Part shown: positions 15,226 through 23,897 of the stretch, piece after piece
Numbering within the stretch: position 1 is the first letter of the stretch
Layout of the letters: the number at the start of each line of letters is the position of its first letter
From: JAVJUS01 sp040220455
Lineage (GTDB): Bacteria > Pseudomonadota > Alphaproteobacteria > DSM-16000 > Inquilinaceae
Assembly (NCBI GenBank): GCA_040220455.1
Contig: JAVJUS010000033.1
Coordinates: forward strand, 49,225 to 113,224
Length of the DNA stretch: 64,000 nt
Reading direction: 5' to 3'
Made by a program: the position numbers and the translations under genes
Notes under the pieces: generated by a model
Told to the model about the DNA's origin: nothing
Database searches by the model: none
What the model saw: the letters and a program-made list of their open reading frames with translations, nothing else

Positions 15226-17010
15226 TCACCGCACCGCCGCACGCGCCCATTCCGCCGGTTCCGCCGGCAGCCCGGCCCTCCGCAGCATCGCTCGGTGATG
15301 GACCCGGTCCTCCTCGCGGGCGTAGTGGAGGGTCGCGAGATAGCCGTCGATCGTGAAGTCCGGGCACAAGCGCAGGATCTCCGCGCCGTGCCGTTTGGCG
15401 CCGCCCTCGTTGCCGGCCCCGGCCATGGCGGCGGCGAAGCAGGCGTGAACCACGTGGTCCGCGGTCGACAGCTTGCGGAAGCTGGCGATCGCCTCGTCGT
15501 ACCGGCGCGCCACGAACTGCGCCCGGCCGAGATGGCCCCAATACCGCTCCGGATGGTAGGGATTGAGCGCCATGGCCCGGCGGATCCACGCGATCCCCTC
15601 CTCCGGCGCGCCGGTCCAGGTCAGCAGCTCGCCCTGCTGGACGACGATGAGGTCGTCGTTGGGATTGAGCTGGAGCGCGCGGTCCTGGTGCCGGCGCGCG
15701 GCGTCGATGTCGTCGGTCGCGATGGCGATCGCCGCGAGCAGGCGGTGGACGTCGCTGTCCTTGTCGTCGAGCGCCTGCGCCCGCGACACGTCCGCGGTCA
15801 CCCGATCCCAGATCTCGTCACGGTTCTCGATCCAGCCATAGCCCCAGGCCTGGCCCATCGTGCACGCCCGCCAGGCCCGCGCATGGGCATAGTCGGGCGC
15901 CAGCGCCACCGCGCGCTCCAGGTACTCCAGGGCGCGCGCGTTGTCCTCGGGATTGGAGCGGTGATGCAGCAGGCGCCCGATCATCACCAGCTCGTGCGCC
16001 GCCATGCTCTCCGGCTTCTTGCGCGCGACGCGCTCGTGCGAGGCCGCCTCGATGCGCCCGGGCAGGGTCGCCACGATGGCCGAGGTGATCTCGTCCTGAA
16101 GCTCGAAGATGTCCTCGATCTGGCGGTCGTAGCGGTCCGCCCAGATGTGCCGGTCGCCGCCGACGGCGTCGATGAGCTGGGCCGTCACCCGCACCCGCGC
16201 CCCGGCCCGGCGCACCGAGCCCTCCAGCACGTAGCGCACGCCCAGATCGGCGGCGACGTCCTGCATGTTCGCCGGGCGACCCTTGTAGGCGAAGGCGGAG
16301 GTGCGCGAGATGACGAACAGCTCCTTGAACTTGGACAGCCCGGTCAGGATGTCCTCGGTCAGCCCGTCGGCGAAGAACTCGTCGTCCGGGCCGGAGCTCA
16401 TGTTCTGGAACGGCAGGACCGCGATCGAGGGGCGATCCTCCACGACCCGGACGGCTTGCCTGGCGATGCCGGCATCCGGCGCCTCGACCCCGGTGACGAT
16501 GCGATGGGCGCGCACCGGGCGTGCGATGTTCTTCAGGCGGAGCTCGCCGACATCCTCGAATCGGGTGGTCGTACCGCCGCGCACCTGGTCGACCACCGCC
16601 GCCGAGGCGAGCACGCCGCCGGGCTCGGCGAGCGGCTCCAGCCGCGCCGCGACGTTGACGCCGTCGCCGTAGACGTCGCCGTCCTCGATCACCACGTCGC
16701 CGACATTGATCCCGATGCGGAAGAGCATCGCCGGCTCCCCGCCCTCGGCGTTGCGCAGCGCCATCGCGCGCTGGAACGCGACCGCGAAGTCGACCGCGTC
16801 GACGGCGCTGGCGAATTCCATCAGCGCACCGTCGCCGGTGGTCTTGACGATGCGCCCGCGATGGCGCTCGGCGCCCGGGTGGATCAGATCCCTGCGGCAG
16901 CGGCGCAGGCGATCGAGGGTCCCGGCCTCGTCGGCTTCCATCTGCGCGCTGAAGCCGACCATGTCGGAGGCGAGGATGGCGGCCAGTCGTCGTTCGAGCG
17001 GATTGGCCAT
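15226..17010 (-). CDS. Class III adenylate/guanylate cyclase with TolB-like and TPR domains
   Basis: A 594-residue cytoplasmic protein. Residues 8-190 form a class III nucleotide cyclase: metal-binding Asp16 (ILASDMVGFS) and Asp60 (KTTGDGALMEF), and GDGVNVAARLE. Residues about 195-330 are the module common in rhizobial cyclases (SIAVLPFQNMSS, FADGLTEDILTGLS, YVLEGSVRR, HIWADRYDR), and the C-terminal half is TPR repeats. It probably makes cAMP in response to an unknown partner bound by the TPRs. ATG 17008-17010 has GGAAAGA upstream. It is followed by an unrelated VOC gene and is probably monocistronic. Confidence 0.92.
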   Translation of the reverse strand: MANPLERRLAAILASDMVGFSAQMEADEAGTLDRLRRCRRDLIHPGAERHRGRIVKTTGDGALMEFASAVDAVDFAVAFQRAMALRNAEGGEPAMLFRIGINVGDVVIEDGDVYGDGVNVAARLEPLAEPGGVLASAAVVDQVRGGTTTRFEDVGELRLKNIARPVRAHRIVTGVEAPDAGIARQAVRVVEDRPSIAVLPFQNMSSGPDDEFFADGLTEDILTGLSKFKELFVISRTSAFAYKGRPANMQDVAADLGVRYVLEGSVRRAGARVRVTAQLIDAVGGDRHIWADRYDRQIEDIFELQDEITSAIVATLPGRIEAASHERVARKKPESMAAHELVMIGRLLHHRSNPEDNARALEYLERAVALAPDYAHARAWRACTMGQAWGYGWIENRDEIWDRVTADVSRAQALDDKDSDVHRLLAAIAIATDDIDAARRHQDRALQLNPNDDLIVVQQGELLTWTGAPEEGIAWIRRAMALNPYHPERYWGHLGRAQFVARRYDEAIASFRKLSTADHVVHACFAAAMAGAGNEGGAKRHGAEILRLCPDFTIDGYLATLHYAREEDRVHHRAMLRRAGLPAEPAEWARAAVR

Positions 17011-17231
17011 GGGCGTGTCTTTCCGGGTGGGCACCGCGCGCCGGTGGGGTGATGCCCCTGCCTGGCGGTCGCCCGTCGCGGCCGTGCGGCCATTCCCGGG
17101 CCGCGGCCCCCGTCAGCATCCACCATTGCCGGGGTGGATTCCAGCGGCGAATCCGGACCGGCGCGGCGGACCCGACGTCCCGATCCATGCCGGCCCGCCG
17201 GCGTCGAAAGGGCAGGCCCCCCACCATCGCC

Positions 17232-18089
17232 TCAATCCGCCCATTCGCGCGTCACCTCCGAGCCCGCGAAATCCTCCAGGAGCCGCCGGTCCTCGGCGAA
17301 GCGCCGGGCGAGATCGGCACGCAGGTCGGGCGGGAGCGTCACCGGCGCCGCCGACAGCGGCGCGCGGGCGCGCAGCGGCCCCGGCAGATGCCTGGAGGCC
17401 CTCTTCACCGCGCCCCGCAACGGGCCGAGGGCGCTCAGCCGGCGCAGCCCCGCGGGCACGGCACGGCGATCGGCGGCCGCGTTCTCGGCCCGGAAGGCGA
17501 GCTCGGGGCGTGGCGCGACGCCGAGATGCGCCGCCAGCCTCTCGATCGCCGGCGGCGGATCGGCGAACAGGGCTTCCGACTGCAGGACCAGGATCCGCTC
17601 GGCCGGGAAGACGGCGCGCCACGCCGCGAGCTGCCAGCCATAGAGGCCGGTCTCCACATAGGCGGGATCGGCGCGAACCGCGTCTTCCGGCCGGCGCCAC
17701 TCGATCCCCGTCGCCAGCCGATGGCGGTAGTGCGAGACGAGCCGGCGCATCGGGTCGCGCACGACATAAACCAGGCGGACGTCGGGGCAGAGCGCGGCGA
17801 CGCGCTCCGGCACGCCCGGATGCTCGCCGCGCCGGGTGTAGCCGTTGGAGGCCTCGCCCCAGGCCGCCGCCTCGCCACGCCGGGCGAACTCTCCGCGATA
17901 CCAGCCGACCCCGCGCGACCAGCGCTCCGCCTCGCAGAAGAAGCGCATCTCCTTCCACGGATGCATGAAGACGTCCGGATGGCGGCTCAACCAGTCGTGC
18001 AGGCTCGTCGTCCCGCTCTTCGTCGAGCCGATGAGCAGAAAGCTCGGCGATGCGGGCGGGCGATGGGTCGCGGCGCCGTCAGGCGGCAC
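17232..18089 (-). CDS. PAPS-dependent carbohydrate sulfotransferase
   Basis: A 285-residue sulfotransferase. The 5'-phosphosulfate-binding loop is STKSGTTSL (residues 22-30, Lys24), and the 3'-phosphate site is VVRDPMRRLVSHY (Arg111, Ser119). PWKEMRFF and ENAAADRR are further family blocks. This resembles bacterial heparan-type or NodH-like sulfotransferases that modify sugars. It starts at a GTG inside the end of the glycosyltransferase gene (11-bp overlap), so the two are translationally coupled. The pair probably builds and sulfates a surface glycan or glycolipid. No secretion signal is seen; it acts in the cytoplasm. Confidence 0.9.
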   Translation of the reverse strand: MPPDGAATHRPPASPSFLLIGSTKSGTTSLHDWLSRHPDVFMHPWKEMRFFCEAERWSRGVGWYRGEFARRGEAAAWGEASNGYTRRGEHPGVPERVAALCPDVRLVYVVRDPMRRLVSHYRHRLATGIEWRRPEDAVRADPAYVETGLYGWQLAAWRAVFPAERILVLQSEALFADPPPAIERLAAHLGVAPRPELAFRAENAAADRRAVPAGLRRLSALGPLRGAVKRASRHLPGPLRARAPLSAAPVTLPPDLRADLARRFAEDRRLLEDFAGSEVTREWAD

Positions 18090-19215
18090 TCACCTTGTCT
18101 CCGGCCGCGGTGCCCGCGCCCCGCGCCGGCTCGCCGACGGCGGCGGAAATGGGCGCGGGGGCGCCCTTCCGGCGGGCGGCCCGCCGGGCCAGATCGGCGC
18201 GCAGGACCAGGGCCTGGCAGACCATCCGCTCCGAGGCGGAGATCGCCTTGCGCGCCACGTAGCGGCCCCAGGCGGTGTGCCGGAGCACCGGCGCCCTGGC
18301 CACCAGGCGCTTGGTGATCGCCTCGTAGCGCCGCCAGCCGGCCGAGCGCCAGCGCTCCTCGAAATAGTCCGGGGCGTCGATGCGCCACTTGTCGCGGAAC
18401 CGGACGAGGCTGCGCCGCTGCCAGGCGTTCGACCAGCGCAGCATGAAATAGGGCAGGTCCGCGTTGGACAGCGGGGCGGCCCGGCAGGGGAAGAGATAGG
18501 TGACCACCGAGGCGGGCTCGAACCAGACGCGTTCGCCGACCTTGCGCACCGTCATGGCGAAGTCGACATGCTCCTTGGTCGCCAGCATCGCCTCGTCGAA
18601 CGGGCCGGTCCGCTCGAACAGGTCGCGGCGCATCAGCACGCAGTGGAACTCGAAGAACTGGGTCTCGCCGCGCGCGAGCGTCGGGTCGATCTCCTCGCGC
18701 GGCCGGGCGTGGCCGATCATGACCTCCTCGAAGGCCGGGCGCGGCCCGGCGGCGGGCGGCGCGACGAAGGCGTCCGGGTCGTCGGCGAACAGCCCGCCGG
18801 CGTGATGGACCTGTCTGTGCAGCGGCGAGCCCTGGCAGATCAGCGGCGCGACCACCGCGGCCCCGGTCTCCCGGGCGCAGGCGACCAGCGCGCCGAGCCA
18901 GCCGGGCGTGACGAAGACGTCGTTCTCGAGGAAGGCGACATAGGGCGTGTCGACCCGCGACAGCCCCAGGTTGCGCGCCTCGTTCGGCGCCAGCGCGCGG
19001 CCGGCGCGCAGCAGTTCGAAGCCCCGCTCGCGCGACAGGGCCTCGAGCCGGCGCGACAAGGCCGCCGGCGCGCCGGAATCGACATAGACCAGGCGGAACG
19101 GGATGTCCGTGGTGTCCAGGATGTCGAGCAGCGACGCCTCGGCCAGGCCGAAACGCTCACGCGGGGTGACGACGATCGTCACGTCGGGCGTGGCGACTGC
19201 GCTGTCGGTCTCCAT
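18079..19215 (-). CDS. Family 2 glycosyltransferase
   Basis: A 378-residue GT-A-fold glycosyltransferase. It opens with VTIVVTPRERFGLAEASL (nucleotide-sugar site), then LVYVDSGAP and NEARNLGLSRVD. The metal-binding DxD equivalent is probably ENDVFVTPGWLGAL, and a later Asp/Glu block follows (FDEAMLATKEHVDFAMTVR). The C-terminal part is basic and not recognised. The second of two close ATGs (19213-19215) has GGAAGGG at proper spacing; the first is only a few bases from it. It is coupled to the downstream sulfotransferase, which suggests its product sugar is sulfated. The acceptor is unknown. Confidence 0.9.
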   Translation of the reverse strand: METDSAVATPDVTIVVTPRERFGLAEASLLDILDTTDIPFRLVYVDSGAPAALSRRLEALSRERGFELLRAGRALAPNEARNLGLSRVDTPYVAFLENDVFVTPGWLGALVACARETGAAVVAPLICQGSPLHRQVHHAGGLFADDPDAFVAPPAAGPRPAFEEVMIGHARPREEIDPTLARGETQFFEFHCVLMRRDLFERTGPFDEAMLATKEHVDFAMTVRKVGERVWFEPASVVTYLFPCRAAPLSNADLPYFMLRWSNAWQRRSLVRFRDKWRIDAPDYFEERWRSAGWRRYEAITKRLVARAPVLRHTAWGRYVARKAISASERMVCQALVLRADLARRAARRKGAPAPISAAVGEPARGAGTAAGDKVSAA

Positions 19216-19421
19216 CGGCATCCCTTCCGGCTCTCCGGCCCGTTCGCGAACGGCCCATGACGGGCTGTGGAAGAGTGGCCGACGTCCGGCGACCGGACAA
19301 CGGAGCATGCGGGGGACGCCCCGACCCGGGCCGGGCTATCCGTTCGACGCGGCGGGCGCGTCATCGGAAAGGTGGGATGTTCCCGGGCGGACCGTCGGAT
19401 CGCCCCGCCTGGGCCGGACAC

Positions 19422-20576
19422 TTAGCGCCAGAGCGTCTCGCTGGCGATCCGCGCCCCCTCCGACAGGGCGCGCAGCTTCGCCCAGACGATGCGCGGCTCG
19501 ACCTCGGTCTTGAACATGGCCTGGGAGGAGAAGCCGCAATCGGCGCTGGCGATCACGTTCTCCCGGCCGACTCGCTCGGCGAAGCGCACGATCCGCTCGG
19601 CGACGTAGTCCGGGTGCTCGACGACGCTCGAGGCATGGGTGATGACGCCGGGCAGCACCGTCTTGCCCTCCGGCAGCTTCACCCGCTCCCAGAGGTGATA
19701 CTCGTGCTCGTGGCGGGGATTGCCGGCCTCGAAGGAATAGCCGCCGGCGTCGACCGCGAGCACCTGGTCAATCATGTCCGGCAGGTCCGGTTCGTAGACG
19801 CGGGGGCCCTGGTTGATGCCGTAGCAGGTGTGGAAGCGCACCTTCTCCGACGGGATGCCCTTCAGGCTGTGATTGATGGCCTCGACATACATCGAGACCT
19901 TCTTCCGCCGCGCCGCCTCGTCCAGGGACTTGTCCATGTAGACGTTGGGCAGGAACGGGTCGTCGACCTGCAGCAGGAAGCCGGCATCGATGATCGCCCG
20001 GTATTCCTCGGCCATCGCCTCGGCCAGGGCGAACAGATAGGCTTCCTCGGTGTCGTAGTACTCGTTGAAGCCGACGCCGGTGACGGCGGCCGAGGGCATG
20101 AAGGCCTCCGCGCAGCCGAGCTTGTCGACCGCCCGGCGCAGGTTGTCGAGATCCGTCTTCAGCGCCTCGTGGCCGACATAGCGAATGGGTCCGACGCAGC
20201 CCATCGGCGCCGAGGGCGCGATCGCCCCGCCCAGCATCGCCCGCTTGAAATAGTCTTCGTAGTATTCGGGAAAGGTCGCCTTTTCCTCGACATAGACCTC
20301 GACCGGCTCGTCAGGCCTCGGCTCGAAGCCGTCGAGCCGGTCGTTGATGTAGACGGCGTGGCCCGGCTTCGACATCTCGCCGTCGGTGACGACGTCGATC
20401 CCCGCCTCGACCTGCCGGGCGACCATGTCCTCGACGGACCGGCCGAGCTTGTCGGCGAACGCGCCCTCGTCCACGGCCTCGCCGGCGAGGCGCGCCTTGA
20501 GCATGTCCAGCAGGTCGTGGGGCCGCGGCAGGCTGCCCACATGGGTCGTCAGAATCCGCTCGGTGCTGTGTCTCAT
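19422..20576 (-). CDS. MetE C-terminal-domain methyltransferase (cobalamin-independent methionine synthase family)
   Basis: A 384-residue protein equal to the catalytic C-terminal half of MetE. The zinc ligands are all visible: His249 and Cys251 (RFHTCYG), Glu283 (YSFEAGNP) and Cys347 (ASADCGFSS). GSLPRP near the N-terminus is typical. Full MetE has about 750 residues, so the N-terminal folate-binding barrel is missing. Stand-alone proteins of this kind may use other methyl donors, for example in methylamine, betaine or corrinoid chemistry. The gene is isolated and divergent from the DeoR-fusion operon. The exact methyl donor and acceptor cannot be read from sequence. Confidence 0.87.
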   Translation of the reverse strand: MRHSTERILTTHVGSLPRPHDLLDMLKARLAGEAVDEGAFADKLGRSVEDMVARQVEAGIDVVTDGEMSKPGHAVYINDRLDGFEPRPDEPVEVYVEEKATFPEYYEDYFKRAMLGGAIAPSAPMGCVGPIRYVGHEALKTDLDNLRRAVDKLGCAEAFMPSAAVTGVGFNEYYDTEEAYLFALAEAMAEEYRAIIDAGFLLQVDDPFLPNVYMDKSLDEAARRKKVSMYVEAINHSLKGIPSEKVRFHTCYGINQGPRVYEPDLPDMIDQVLAVDAGGYSFEAGNPRHEHEYHLWERVKLPEGKTVLPGVITHASSVVEHPDYVAERIVRFAERVGRENVIASADCGFSSQAMFKTEVEPRIVWAKLRALSEGARIASETLWR

Positions 20577-20793
20577 CGGGTGTCTTTCGCGATGTCTGTC
20601 CGGTCGAGGCGCGTGCCGGAGCCGAAGACGAACGTATGCCGGGCACCGAGCCGGCGTCGACTCCGCGACGGCCCCTCGAGGCCGTTTCGATCAATTGCGA
20701 TCACCGAATTGGCCGAACTTGACCGCCCTTCGACCGCGGTGCTCCTGTATGTGAGCAGTCCTGCTCGGGGAGACGGGGATTTCCGGTCACCGC

Positions 20794-22497
20794 ATGATCC
20801 AGATCGAGCGCGACCATATCATCCTGGGCACGCTGACCACGCGCGGCGTCGCCTCGGTGCGCGAGCTGCAGGAGCGCATCGGATCGGTCTCCGAGGTCAC
20901 GGTCCGCCGCGACCTCGTCCGTCTCGAACGGGGCGGCCAGCTCCGCCGGACGCGCGGCGGCGCGACGAGCCTCTCCCCGGCCCCGGCCGAGCCGTCGGGC
21001 GAGGGTGACATCGCGGACGCCGACGTGCTGGTGCTCCCGCCGCTGTCCAGCCATTGGTCGCGCACCCTGCGCCACAACGCGATCCGCCGGGGCCAGAAGC
21101 TGATCGCGGAATCGGCGCCCCAGGACGGCGCGATCTATGTCGGCCCCGACAATCACGCTGCCGGCCGCACCCTGGGCGAGCGCGCCGGCCGGGACTGGGC
21201 CGAGCGGCGCGGCCAGGCCGTCGCCCATATCCTGCTGGTCGAGCTGCGCGCCCTGTCGAACACGCGCGATCGCGCGGCCGGCTTCGTCGAAGGCTTCCGC
21301 GCCGCCACGGGGCGTGAGCCGGTGGTCCACTCGGTCGACGGCGAGGGCCAGTACGCCATCGCCTTCCGCGCCGCCGCAGACGCGCTGGAAGCCTATCCCG
21401 AGATCACCGTCCTGTTCGGCGTCAACGACCATTCGATCGTCGCCGCGCTGGAGGCGGCGAAGCATGTCGGCAGGGCGGAGCGGACGCTGGCGGCCTACTC
21501 GATCGGGGTGGAAGGGGGAGTCGTCCTCGACCTGCTGGCCCGCGACGGCGCGCTGCGCGCCTGCGCGGCCCTGTTTCCCTCGGTCGTCGGCGCGATCACC
21601 GTCGCGACGGCGGTGCGGCTGCTGAACGGCGAGCGGGTGGCGCGCGCGATCGACACGCCCTGGGCCGTCGTGGACGCCCGAACGGCCGGCGACTACTACG
21701 TCCGCGACGCGATCTGCTGGACGCTGCGGCCGGACGCGGCGCGGCGCCTGCATGGCGAGCGCAAGATCCTGTCGCGCTCCGGCGCCGGCGGCACCATCGG
21801 CCTGGTCCTGCACTACCCGGGCCACGACTGGTACCGCAACCTGGCAGGATCCATGCGCGAGCGCGCCGAGACCGCCGGCCTGCACTTCGTCGCGCGCAAC
21901 CCGGAAGACCAGTACACGGTCGAGATCGCCGAGACGCGCCAGCGCATCGCGGCGAGCGCGGTCGAGTGGATCCGCGACGGGGAGACGATCTTCCTGGAGC
22001 CGGGCCCCTTCGCCGAGCCGATCGCCGCCCTGCTGGAGCAGCGTCGCGACCTGACCATCATCACCTCCTCGGTGCCGACCTTCCGTTCGGCCTCGCGCTG
22101 CGGTCGCCACCGCGCGATCCTGACCGGCGGCGAGTCGATCGCCGAGGACGGGCTGCTGGGCGGCACGATCGCCTTCGCCGCCATCGACATCTACCGCGCC
22201 GACCGCATCCTGCTGGCCGCCGACGCGGTCGACCGGTCCTTCGGCCTGTCCTGCCTGGACGAGCGGCGCGCGGAGGTGCTGCGGCGCATGATCGCCAACG
22301 CGCGGGAGACCACGCTGGTGGCCGATCACGGCCAGGTCGGGACCCAGGCGCGCGCCCGGATCTGCCCGATCGACGCCATCGACACCCTGATCACCGACAG
22401 CGGCACCCTGCCGCTGCACCGGGCGGATCTCGGCAAGGCCGGGCTCCGGGTGGTCGTCGCCGACGACCACCGCAGCGAGGCGGTGCCCGCCGCATGA
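20794..22497 (+). CDS. DeoR regulator with inserted, apparently circularly permuted sugar-binding domain
   Basis: A 567-residue protein, about twice the usual DeoR length. Residues 1-57 are a DeoR winged helix (SEVTVRRDLVRLE, RTRGGA). Residues about 376-555 are the DeoRC sensor (RDGETIFLEPG, LTIITSSVPTF, ILTGGESI, LAADAVDRSFG, TLVADHGQVG). In between sits a LacI/RbsB-type binding domain: ADVLVLPPLSS, YVGPDNHAAGRTLGE (115-129), RDRAAGFVEGFR, TVLFGVNDHS and IDTPWAVVDA. Its usual first strand and helix are missing from the front and appear at the back: TIGLVLHYPGHDWYRNLAGS (334-353). It heads the sugar/CoA operon 53 bp upstream and presumably controls it, perhaps with two ligand sites. Confidence 0.85.
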   Translation: MIQIERDHIILGTLTTRGVASVRELQERIGSVSEVTVRRDLVRLERGGQLRRTRGGATSLSPAPAEPSGEGDIADADVLVLPPLSSHWSRTLRHNAIRRGQKLIAESAPQDGAIYVGPDNHAAGRTLGERAGRDWAERRGQAVAHILLVELRALSNTRDRAAGFVEGFRAATGREPVVHSVDGEGQYAIAFRAAADALEAYPEITVLFGVNDHSIVAALEAAKHVGRAERTLAAYSIGVEGGVVLDLLARDGALRACAALFPSVVGAITVATAVRLLNGERVARAIDTPWAVVDARTAGDYYVRDAICWTLRPDAARRLHGERKILSRSGAGGTIGLVLHYPGHDWYRNLAGSMRERAETAGLHFVARNPEDQYTVEIAETRQRIAASAVEWIRDGETIFLEPGPFAEPIAALLEQRRDLTIITSSVPTFRSASRCGRHRAILTGGESIAEDGLLGGTIAFAAIDIYRADRILLAADAVDRSFGLSCLDERRAEVLRRMIANARETTLVADHGQVGTQARARICPIDAIDTLITDSGTLPLHRADLGKAGLRVVVADDHRSEAVPAA

Positions 22498-22550
22498 CGG
22501 CCGGGATCGCCGGCAACCACGAACAAGGCAAGGAAAAGAGGGGGGAAAGA

Positions 22551-23783
22551 ATGCTCAGGACCCGCATCCTCATGGCCACGGCGGCGACCGCCGCCCTGGC
22601 GATCGGCGGCACCGCCGCGGCCCAGGAGCCGGTGACCATCACCTTCTGGGACAACCAGCAGACCGAATCCGGCCTCAGCCAATACCAGCGCGCCGCGGTC
22701 GATCGGTTCGAGGAGGAGAACCCCGACATCACGGTCGAGGTCGTCACGGTTCCCTACCCCGAGTACCAGCAGCGCCTGCTGACCGCCGTGCAGGGCGGCA
22801 ACGCGCCGGACGTCTCCACCGTCGACCAAATCTGGCAGGCCGCCTTCGCCGAGGCGGGCGCGATCGTGCCGCTGGGCGACCGGGCCGCGGAAGCCGGCCG
22901 GACGGAGGAGACCTTCTTCGGCGGCGCCTGGGGCTCGGCGAACTACGACGGCGAGCTCTGGGGCATCCCGTTCAACGTCGATGTCTGGTTCTTCAGCTTC
23001 TACAACGCCGCCCTGTTCGAGGAGGCGGGCATCGACCCGCAGTCGACGACCACCTGGGAGGGCCTGCGCGCGGCCGCCGAGGCGCTGACCGATCGGGACG
23101 CCGGGCGGTTCGGCGTCGGGATATTCGGCCATCGCGGCGAGGACACGGTCGTCGTGATGAACAGCTTCGTCTATTCCAACGGCGGCTCCGTGCTCGACGA
23201 GACGGGCGCCTGCGCGCTCGACGAGCCGGAAGCGGTCGAGGCGCTGGAATACATGGCGTCGCTGCAGGACTACGCCCCCTCGGGCATCCTCAACGCGTCG
23301 AGCGGCGACATGCGCGAGCTCTTCCTCAACGGCTCGCTCGCCATGGAGTTCTGGCCGGCGCTGGAACAGCCCACGCTGCAGAACAGCGACCTGGACTGGG
23401 AGTTCGTCGTCGGCCACGCGCCGGAGGGGCGTGAGCCGGTGGGCACCTATGGCGGCTGGAACCTGGTCGTCTACGAGCAGTCCGAGCACAAGGACGCCGC
23501 CTGGCGCTTCGTCGAGTTCCTGACCCGGGCCGACGTCAATGGCGACGTGGTCGACCTGATCCCGGCCAATGTCGAGGCCGCGGAGGCCTTCCTGGAGGCC
23601 AACCGGGTCGGCCCGCAGCGCATCCTCGATCATCTCGAGAACGCCCGGCCGCGCCCGCTGTCGCCGCGCTATCTCGAGGTGGCGAACATCCAGCTCGACA
23701 TGGTCCAGGAAATCTTCTCCGGCACCGATGTCACGGAGGCCGCGGCCGCGGCCTGCGAGCGGATCGACGGCCTGGGCGGCTGA
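22551..23783 (+). CDS. Extracellular sugar-binding protein of ABC importer (family 1)
   Basis: A 410-residue periplasmic binding protein. The Sec signal peptide is about residues 1-24 (ending GGTAAAQ), and the mature chain begins PVTITFWDNQQTESG. Family-1 blocks include FEEENPDITVEVV, APDVSTVDQIW, WGIPFNVDVWFFSFYN and AAWRFVEFLTR. GGGGGAAAGA lies directly before the ATG. It is followed by a stem-loop and then the two permease genes, and preceded by the DeoR-fusion regulator. The ligand is probably a sugar or sugar acid that is then handled by CoA-linked enzymes. Confidence 0.93.
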   Translation: MLRTRILMATAATAALAIGGTAAAQEPVTITFWDNQQTESGLSQYQRAAVDRFEEENPDITVEVVTVPYPEYQQRLLTAVQGGNAPDVSTVDQIWQAAFAEAGAIVPLGDRAAEAGRTEETFFGGAWGSANYDGELWGIPFNVDVWFFSFYNAALFEEAGIDPQSTTTWEGLRAAAEALTDRDAGRFGVGIFGHRGEDTVVVMNSFVYSNGGSVLDETGACALDEPEAVEALEYMASLQDYAPSGILNASSGDMRELFLNGSLAMEFWPALEQPTLQNSDLDWEFVVGHAPEGREPVGTYGGWNLVVYEQSEHKDAAWRFVEFLTRADVNGDVVDLIPANVEAAEAFLEANRVGPQRILDHLENARPRPLSPRYLEVANIQLDMVQEIFSGTDVTEAAAAACERIDGLGG

Positions 23784-23790
23784 CCGCCGG

Positions 23791-23836
23791 CCGCGCGGCG
23801 GGCTCGGCGCACGCGAACGCCGGCCCGCCCGCGCGG
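23791..23836 (+). promoter_or_regulatory. Stem-loop between binding-protein and permease genes
   Basis: Eight bases after the binding-protein stop, CCGCGCGGCGGGC (23791-23803) pairs with GCCCGCCCGCGCGG (23823-23836) with one bulge and a 19-base loop. There is no U-tract. The placement suggests 3'-end protection of the abundant binding-protein mRNA or partial attenuation before the permeases. Confidence 0.45.
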
Positions 23837-23897
23837 TGCCGTCCGCCACGGGCGCCGGGGACCGCCGCCGCGGTTCCGGCCGCGAGGGACACGCACC

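Noticed and set aside
15818..17227. A 469-codon minus-strand frame overlapping the cyclase gene
   Set aside because: It is an out-of-frame shadow of the cyclase; the translation is arginine-rich and lacks motifs, while the cyclase frame has intact catalytic residues.
20577..20793. Possible methionine- or cobalamin-type riboswitch upstream of the MetE-like gene
   Set aside because: I find no conserved riboswitch core in this divergent gap.
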